A stretch of 18,534 nucleotides of DNA, taken from Firmicutes bacterium ZCTH02-B6. GTDB lineage: Bacteria; Bacillota; Limnochordia; Limnochordales; ZCTH02-B6. The translations under genes were made by a program, and so were the position numbers. Within the stretch, counting starts at the first letter, position 1. Each line of letters begins with the position of its first letter. The notes beneath the pieces were generated by a model. That model did not search any database and was not told the DNA's origin. It saw only the letters and a program-made list of their open reading frames with translations. Positions 14,176 through 18,534 of this stretch are shown here, piece after piece. The stretch is taken from NCBI GenBank assembly GCA_002159155.1, contig LZRQ01000050.1:1-18534 (forward strand). The letters are read 5' to 3'.

Positions 14176-15510
14176 ATGGTCCAGTCGCGGGGCGGCCGCC
14201 TGGTGTTGGCGGCCACCGGGGACAGCCTGATCACCCAGCGGCTGTCCTGTTTCACGGAACCCGAGTTCCTGCGCTTGCGGGAGATTCTGCAGAGCGCGGA
14301 CGTGCGGTTCACCAACATGGAGATGCTGTTTCACAACTTCGAAGGCTATCCCCAGGCCCAAAGCGGCGGCACGTGGGTGTGCGCCTATCCGGCGATCTTT
14401 CGCGAACTGCAGTGGCTGTCGTTCAACCTGTATGCCTGGGCCAATAACCACACCCTGGACTGGGGCGAGGGAGGCTTGTTTGCCACCCTGCGCACCCTGG
14501 AGGAGGCCGGCGCGGTTCACGCCGGCGTCGGGCGCAACTTGGCGGAGGCCCGCCGTCCCGCGTACTTGGAAACCAACGCCGGGCGCGTCGCTTTGGTGGC
14601 CATGTGCTCCACCTTCAACGAGTTCAACCGGGCCGGCGACAGCCGTCCCGACGTCCAGGGCCGGCCAGGCTTGAACCCGCTGCGGTTTGAGACGACCACC
14701 TACGTCACGGCCGAGCAAATGAGCGTGTTGCGCCAGTTGGATGAGGAGCTGGAGCTCGGCGCCCGCGACCGCCTGCGGGTCCGGCTCGGTTTCCGCCAGC
14801 CCGATCCCGAGGGAACGCTGACTTTCCTGGAACGGCGCTTTGTGGTGGGCGAGAAGCCGGCGGTGGTGACGACACCCCACAAGGGCGACCTCGAGGGAAA
14901 TTTGCGCGCCGTTCGCGAGGCCCGGCGCCAGGCGGACTGGGTGCTGGTCAGCATTCATTCCCATGAGATGCGGGGGGGCGACCTGGAGCGGCCGGCGGAG
15001 TTCCTGGAGACCGCCGCCCGCGCCTTCATCGACGCGGGGGCCCATGCGGTCATCGGTCACGGGCCGCACGTGCTGCAAGGCATCGAGATTTACAAAGGCG
15101 CCCCGATCTTCTACAGCCTCGGCAACTTCATTTTCCAAAACGACACGGTACGCCACCAGCCGGCAGACTTTTACGAACGCCTCGGCCTCGGTCCGGAGGC
15201 GACGGTGGCCGACCTGTTCGACGCCCGCAGCCAAAACGATACCCGGGGCTTCCCGTCGGAGCGGCACTACTGGGAAACCGTCGTGCCCGTGTGCACGTGG
15301 GAAGACGGCGTCTTGACGAGGCTTGAGCTCTACCCGGTGGAGCTCGGCTTCCAGAAGCCTCGCCCAAGCCGGGGCAGGCCGTACTTGGCCGGGCCGGAAC
15401 GGGCAGAGGCCATTATCCGGCACCTCGCGGCATTGTCCGAGCCGTACGGCACCACCATTCGCTGGGACCCCAAAGGTGTCGGCGTGGTGGAACTCGCTGG
15501 GACCGAGTAA
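14176..15510 (+). CDS. CapA-family protein (poly-gamma-glutamate synthesis/hydrolysis-related)
   Basis: A 444-residue protein of the PGA_cap/CapA family (PF09587, metallophosphatase-like fold). Conserved motifs: ATGDSLI with D16, NMEM with E49, ANNHTLDWGE with H92, SIHSHE with H261/H263, and IGHGPHVLQGIEIYKGAPIFYSLGNFIFQ around 293-321, split here as its GHGPHVLQ and YSLGNFIF parts. Classical CapA/PgsA proteins are membrane-anchored and linked to poly-gamma-glutamate polymer; this one has no signal peptide or anchor and is probably cytoplasmic. The frame is open further upstream, but GGAGG at 14162-14166 fixes the ATG at 14176. It is the last gene before a strong terminator, so it belongs to the peptide-uptake operon. 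A hydrolytic or phosphatase role on an imported glutamyl or peptide substrate is inferred. Confidence 0.88.
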   Translation: MVQSRGGRLVLAATGDSLITQRLSCFTEPEFLRLREILQSADVRFTNMEMLFHNFEGYPQAQSGGTWVCAYPAIFRELQWLSFNLYAWANNHTLDWGEGGLFATLRTLEEAGAVHAGVGRNLAEARRPAYLETNAGRVALVAMCSTFNEFNRAGDSRPDVQGRPGLNPLRFETTTYVTAEQMSVLRQLDEELELGARDRLRVRLGFRQPDPEGTLTFLERRFVVGEKPAVVTTPHKGDLEGNLRAVREARRQADWVLVSIHSHEMRGGDLERPAEFLETAARAFIDAGAHAVIGHGPHVLQGIEIYKGAPIFYSLGNFIFQNDTVRHQPADFYERLGLGPEATVADLFDARSQNDTRGFPSERHYWETVVPVCTWEDGVLTRLELYPVELGFQKPRPSRGRPYLAGPERAEAIIRHLAALSEPYGTTIRWDPKGVGVVELAGTE

Positions 15511-15555
15511 CAAACAGGGGCGGCACGCCGGCAAGGCGGCCGTCCCTGTTTGTTT
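15511..15555 (+). terminator. Intrinsic terminator of the peptidase/transport operon
   Basis: CAAACAGGG (15511-15519) pairs with CCCTGTTTG (15544-15552). A G-T(U) pair and CGGC/GCCG (15521-15524 with 15539-15542) extend the stem to 14 pairs, closed by a 14-nt loop and followed by TTT. It starts immediately after the capA stop codon. Confidence 0.8.
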
Positions 15556-15650
15556 CGCAAAGGTGCCGCGCGCAACGTCGACGGCCCCTCAGTAGCGGAA
15601 ACCTCCGGCGCGGGAAGGGGGCGGCCTCGCCGCCGACGAAGAGGGGGAGC

Positions 15651-16538
15651 ATGCCAAACCCCAACAGTCCCGTCGTCGTCATCGGCGACATCATGCTCGA
15701 TATCCTGATCAAGCCCCTCGGCGACATCCGCCCCGCGTCGGACACGGCCAGCGTCATCCGGCTGGCCCTCGGCGGGCAAGGAGCCAACGTGGCGGTGAAT
15801 TTGGCCCGGATTGGGGTGCCCGTGCAGCTGTTGGCCTGCGTCGGGGACGACACGTTGGGAGCGGTCGCCCTGGACGCCCTGGGGAGGGCGGGCGTGGGCT
15901 ACCCCGGCGAACTGGTGGCCAACGAGCGCACGGGGGCTTTGGCGGCGCTGGTGGACGCCCGCGGCGAGCGTACCATGTTTCCCCAAGTGGGAGCCAACGG
16001 GAGGCTCGATGAGGGCTTTGTCCGCCGCCACTGGCCCGCGGCGCCGCGGGCGCTGTTTGTGTCGGGCTATACCCTCCTGCGCCCGGCCACCCGCCCGGCC
16101 GCGCAGTGGGCCATGCAGGAAGCCCGCCGGCTGGGCATCCCGGTGGCCGTGGACCCGGCCTCGTACGCCCTCATCGAGGACGCTGGGGCCGAGGCTGTGC
16201 TTGAGTGGATGAGCTTAGCGGACATGGTGTTTCCCAACCGCGACGAGGGCCGGGTGCTGGCGGGCGCCGGCGACCCCGACGAGATGCTTGAGCGGCTCAG
16301 CTGCCGGTTTCCCTTGGTGGTGCTCAAGCTGGACAAAGACGGGGCCCGGGTGCGTGCCGGCGGCGAGGCGCACCACGTGCCGGCCGAGCACTTGCAGGTC
16401 GTGGACACCACCGGCGCAGGCGACGCCTTTGACGCGGCGTTTTTGGCGGCTTATCTCAACGGCGTCCCCCTGGTGGAGGCCGCTCGTGCGGGCGTCCAGA
16501 CCGCGGCACGCGTGATCCAGCGCCTCGGGTCGACCTGA
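15651..16538 (+). CDS. PfkB/ribokinase-family sugar kinase, probable pseudouridine kinase
   Basis: A 295-residue ribokinase-fold kinase. The N-terminal substrate motif is GGQGANVAVNLARIG (41-55), and the C-terminal ATP/anion-hole motif is DTTGAGDAFDAAF (252-264) with catalytic base D258. These make the family certain. Assignment as pseudouridine kinase (PsuK-like) rests on psuG lying directly downstream; the pair would phosphorylate pseudouridine and split it to uracil and ribose 5-phosphate in the cytosol. GAGGGGGAG at 15641-15649 sits very close to the ATG at 15651. It begins a new unit after the 15511-15555 terminator, though no clear promoter is visible in the 95-bp gap. An alternative is a ribokinase or other nucleoside kinase. 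Confidence 0.82.
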   Translation: MPNPNSPVVVIGDIMLDILIKPLGDIRPASDTASVIRLALGGQGANVAVNLARIGVPVQLLACVGDDTLGAVALDALGRAGVGYPGELVANERTGALAALVDARGERTMFPQVGANGRLDEGFVRRHWPAAPRALFVSGYTLLRPATRPAAQWAMQEARRLGIPVAVDPASYALIEDAGAEAVLEWMSLADMVFPNRDEGRVLAGAGDPDEMLERLSCRFPLVVLKLDKDGARVRAGGEAHHVPAEHLQVVDTTGAGDAFDAAFLAAYLNGVPLVEAARAGVQTAARVIQRLGST

Positions 16539-16539
16539 G

Positions 16540-16661
16540 GGCACCCCGCGGCGTTGACGCACACACGCCAAGGCACCCCGAGACGTGGACACACACGCCA
16601 AGGCGTCCCGCAGCGTCGACACACACGCTAAGGCGTCCCGCGGCGGGGACACACACACGTG
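16540..16661. repeat. Minisatellite: about four copies of a 30-bp tandem repeat
   Basis: Units begin at 16540 (32 bp), 16572 (30 bp), 16602 (30 bp) and 16632 (partly degenerate). The shared pattern is GGC-ACC/GTC-CCG followed by a variable GC-rich core, then GACACACACGCCAA. Copies differ by substitutions and the first has a 2-bp insertion. The array fills the gap between the kinase and psuG. There are no unique spacers. Confidence 0.85.
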
Positions 16662-16730
16662 GCGCGAAAGCCCATGCATGCGAGCAATTGGCCAACGCTT
16701 GGAGAGCGGATGGAGAGAGAGGCGAGGAAC

Positions 16731-17671
16731 ATGACCGAGGCGGGCGGGCGTCGGCTGCCCATGCGAGTTCATCCCGAAGTGAGCGCTGCGCTGGCGGCGG
16801 GGAAACCCGTCGTGGCGCTGGAGTCCAGCATCATCGCCCAGGGCATGCCCTATCCGGTCAACGTGGAGACGGCGCGCAAGGTGGAAGCGGCCGTGCGGGA
16901 GCGCGGAGCGGTGCCGGCCACGATCGCGCTCTTGGACGGCGAGATCGTGGTGGGGCTCGATGAGGCGGCCTTGGAGCGGTTGGGCACGGATCCGAAAGCC
17001 GTGAAAGTTGCCCAGCGCGACATTGCCCGCACGCTGGTCACGGGCGCGCCCGGGGGCACCACGGTGTCGGCAACGGCGGCCATCGCCCGGCTGGCCGGCA
17101 TCCGCGTCTTTGCCACCGGCGGCATCGGCGGTGTGCATCGCGGCGCAGCCCAGCACTTGACATCTCTGCGGATCTCCCGGCCGTGGCCCACGCTGGCGTC
17201 ACGGTGGTGTGCAGCGGCGCCAAGGCGTTTCTCGACCTGCCCGCCACCCTCGAGCTGCTGGAAACCCTCTCGGTACCGGTCATCGCCTACCGGGCTGCCG
17301 AGTTCCCGTCGTTTTACAGCCGCTCCAGCGGCCTGCCGCTGGAACACGTGGTCCAGTCGCCTGAGGAGATCGCCCGGCAAATGGTCTTCCAGGACGCGTT
17401 AGGATTCCCGCAAGGAATGATTGTCGCCAATCCGATCCCCGAGGAGTCAGCCGTCGATCGGAGCGTCATCGAGGCGGCCATCGTCCGGGCCATCCAGGAG
17501 GCGGAGGAGCGGGGCATCACCGGCAAGGCGGTGACGCCGTTCATCCTCGCCCGCATCAAGGACATCACCGGCGGCGAGAGCCTGGAAGCCAACGTGGCGC
17601 TGGTGGTCAACAACGCCCGCTTGGCGGCCGACATCGCCGCCGCGTACGCGCGCCTGCGCCAGGAGGCGTGA
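16731..17671 (+). pseudogene. psuG: Pseudouridine-5'-phosphate glycosidase with a single-base frameshift
   Basis: PsuG splits pseudouridine 5'-phosphate into uracil and ribose 5-phosphate through a lysine Schiff base. The first part (ATG 16731 to about 17156) has PEVSAALAAGKPVVALESSI, IIAQGMPYP with the catalytic Glu in ALES, and TGGIGGVHRGA. The sequence then needs a -1 shift: the text reads CACTTGACATC where CAC-TTT-GAC-ATC (conserved HFDISADL) is expected. The second part is in the other frame, with VVCSGAKAFLD (Schiff-base Lys), EFPSFYSRSSGLP, ANPIPEE, the ending TPFILARIKDITGG, and NNARLAADIA. Restored, it would be about 313 residues, normal length. All motifs on both sides are intact, so the break is either a recent mutation or a sequencing error. 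GAGAGG 8 nt upstream supports the ATG at 16731. Confidence 0.88.
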
Positions 17672-17676
17672 GAGGA

Positions 17677-18534
17677 CTAGGCGGTTTCGACGCTGTGCGT
17701 GACCTGCACGCCCCGGGCCGCCAGCTCGGCCAAGAACGCATCCTCGTTCGGCCCGCCTGCGGCTTCGGGCGGGAAGACGCCCGTGCGCCGGATCTCATCG
17801 CGGGCGAGCATCAGGGCGCCGATGGCCAGCGGCACCGATGTGAGCGCGTCCATGGACGCCAGCGCGGCGCTTTCGATCACCTTGGGCCTGCCGTTTTCCT
17901 GGCCTTCCACCCGCACCACCAGGCCAGCCCAGTTGCCGCGGCTGCCCACCCGGCAAAGGATGGGAATCAGGGGCCGCAGGAACGTGGACAGAAACGCCCG
18001 CAGGCCGTGGGTCCTGGTCAGCCCGAAGCGGCCGGTCCACGCGGCCAAGCCGTGGAGCAGCGGCTCCACCACGCCCCCTTTCAGAGAAACCACCTTTACA
18101 CCCGGCAAGTGCTGGGGCAGGGTCAGGGGCTCGGGGTGGCCCACATGGCACACGGGCAACTCCCCGAGGGGCGCGGGAAAGCGCACCCGCTCCGGTTCGC
18201 TGCCGGCCGGAATGCGCTGGTGACGCCCGCCGGCGTACGTGATGATCTGGCCGCTAAAGATGTGCATGGTGTGGAAGACGACGGCGGGTCCCGGCGACGG
18301 TCCCGACGCGCCCGCCCAGGCGATGCGGACGGCGTCTACGCTGTCCATTTGCTTGTAGGCCCGCAGGGCCAGCATGTTGGACAGGCCCGGCGTCCAGCCC
18401 ATGCCGGTCAGGACACGGATGCCGGCGGCCCTGGCCTGGTCGTCCAAGCTCAGCGCCGCGGCCGTGGCGTCAGCGTCGTCGCAAATGCTCACGTACGGCT
18501 TGCGGGCCGCGATGGCTGCCCGGACGAGGCGCTC
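17677..18534 (-). CDS. Saccharopine dehydrogenase-like oxidoreductase, N-terminus beyond the window
   Basis: A leftward frame, open to the right edge and ending at a TAG at 17677-17679, gives 285 residues without its start. The visible N-terminal stretch, ARKPYVSICDDADAT, matches the end of the Rossmann domain of saccharopine-dehydrogenase-like proteins (usual pattern: YV-x-ICDDAE-xT), followed by GMGWTPGLSNMLA and a long C-terminal catalytic-type domain (VVSLKGGVVEP, GNWAGLVVRVEGQENG). The family includes lysine-metabolism enzymes and many uncharacterised NAD(P)-dependent oxidoreductases; the specific reaction here is unknown. A GTG at 18492 could be read as a start but would cut the conserved fold, so the gene surely begins beyond the window. 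It converges on psuG with only 5 bp between stop codons and no separate terminator. Confidence 0.82.
   Translation of the reverse strand, partial: ERLVRAAIAARKPYVSICDDADATAAALSLDDQARAAGIRVLTGMGWTPGLSNMLALRAYKQMDSVDAVRIAWAGASGPSPGPAVVFHTMHIFSGQIITYAGGRHQRIPAGSEPERVRFPAPLGELPVCHVGHPEPLTLPQHLPGVKVVSLKGGVVEPLLHGLAAWTGRFGLTRTHGLRAFLSTFLRPLIPILCRVGSRGNWAGLVVRVEGQENGRPKVIESAALASMDALTSVPLAIGALMLARDEIRRTGVFPPEAAGGPNEDAFLAELAARGVQVTHSVETA

Noticed and set aside
12747..14318. A long minus-strand frame opposite the second M20 peptidase
   Set aside because: It spans several unrelated plus-strand genes and shows no domain or ribosome-binding site.
16540..16661. CRISPR-like array
   Set aside because: Repeats are directly adjacent without unique spacers and no cas gene is present; it is a minisatellite.
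16456..16695. Minus-strand ORF with 10-residue repeats across the minisatellite
   Set aside because: The protein repeats simply reflect the 30-bp DNA repeat; there is no ribosome-binding site or homology.
17150..17165. Programmed ribosomal frameshifting in psuG
   Set aside because: There is no X-XXY-YYZ slippery heptamer or downstream stimulator, and the family is not known for it; a single-base deletion explains the break more simply.

Overview
The window is about 18.5 kb of GC-rich bacterial DNA (roughly two thirds G+C). Genes are tightly packed, Shine-Dalgarno sequences are strong, GTG and TTG starts are frequent, and sigma-A-type promoters are recognisable (TTGACT-18-TATAAT upstream of the first peptidase operon). 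Hsp33, dipeptide ABC permeases, a PfkB/PsuG pair and a MerR/TipA-like regulator suggest a high-GC Bacillota-type organism (Limnochordia, Symbiobacteriia or Thermaerobacter-like). That placement is inference; Chloroflexota or another GC-rich lineage cannot be excluded. No rRNA, tRNA, CRISPR array, insertion sequence or phage gene is visible.

Left part (1-4130). A secreted phosphodiester-glycosidase-like protein on the minus strand runs off the left edge. Then come three plus-strand genes: a tandem-receiver response regulator with no output domain and a degenerate first receiver, the redox chaperone Hsp33 (hslO), and a MerR-type regulator with a TipAS-like C-terminal domain. Convergent with the MerR gene is the C-terminal half of a GNAT acetyltransferase. 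Its homology stops at a roughly 97-bp segment with perfect 10-bp inverted ends.

Central part (4130-15555). This is a peptide-utilisation region. An S9 prolyl-oligopeptidase-type enzyme is transcribed leftward. Divergent from it, a seven-gene same-strand block starts at a good promoter (6379-6408) and ends at a clear intrinsic terminator (15511-15555): M20 dipeptidase, S12 beta-lactamase-like hydrolase, family 5 peptide-binding protein, DppB-like and DppC-like permeases, a second M20 peptidase, and a CapA-family protein. The peptidases lack signal peptides, so the simplest reading is import of peptides or peptide-like polymers followed by cytoplasmic cleavage. No ATPase gene for the transporter is in the window. 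The gap between the binding protein and the first permease holds a very strong hairpin. Its left arm is a perfect Shine-Dalgarno for an unlisted 20-codon ORF that overlaps the permease start.

Right part (15651-18534). A PfkB-family kinase and a pseudouridine-5'-phosphate glycosidase (psuG) form a likely pseudouridine-catabolism pair, separated by a 30-bp minisatellite of about four copies. psuG as written carries a single-base frameshift in a conserved motif. Convergent with it, 5 bp away, is a saccharopine-dehydrogenase-like oxidoreductase that runs off the right edge.
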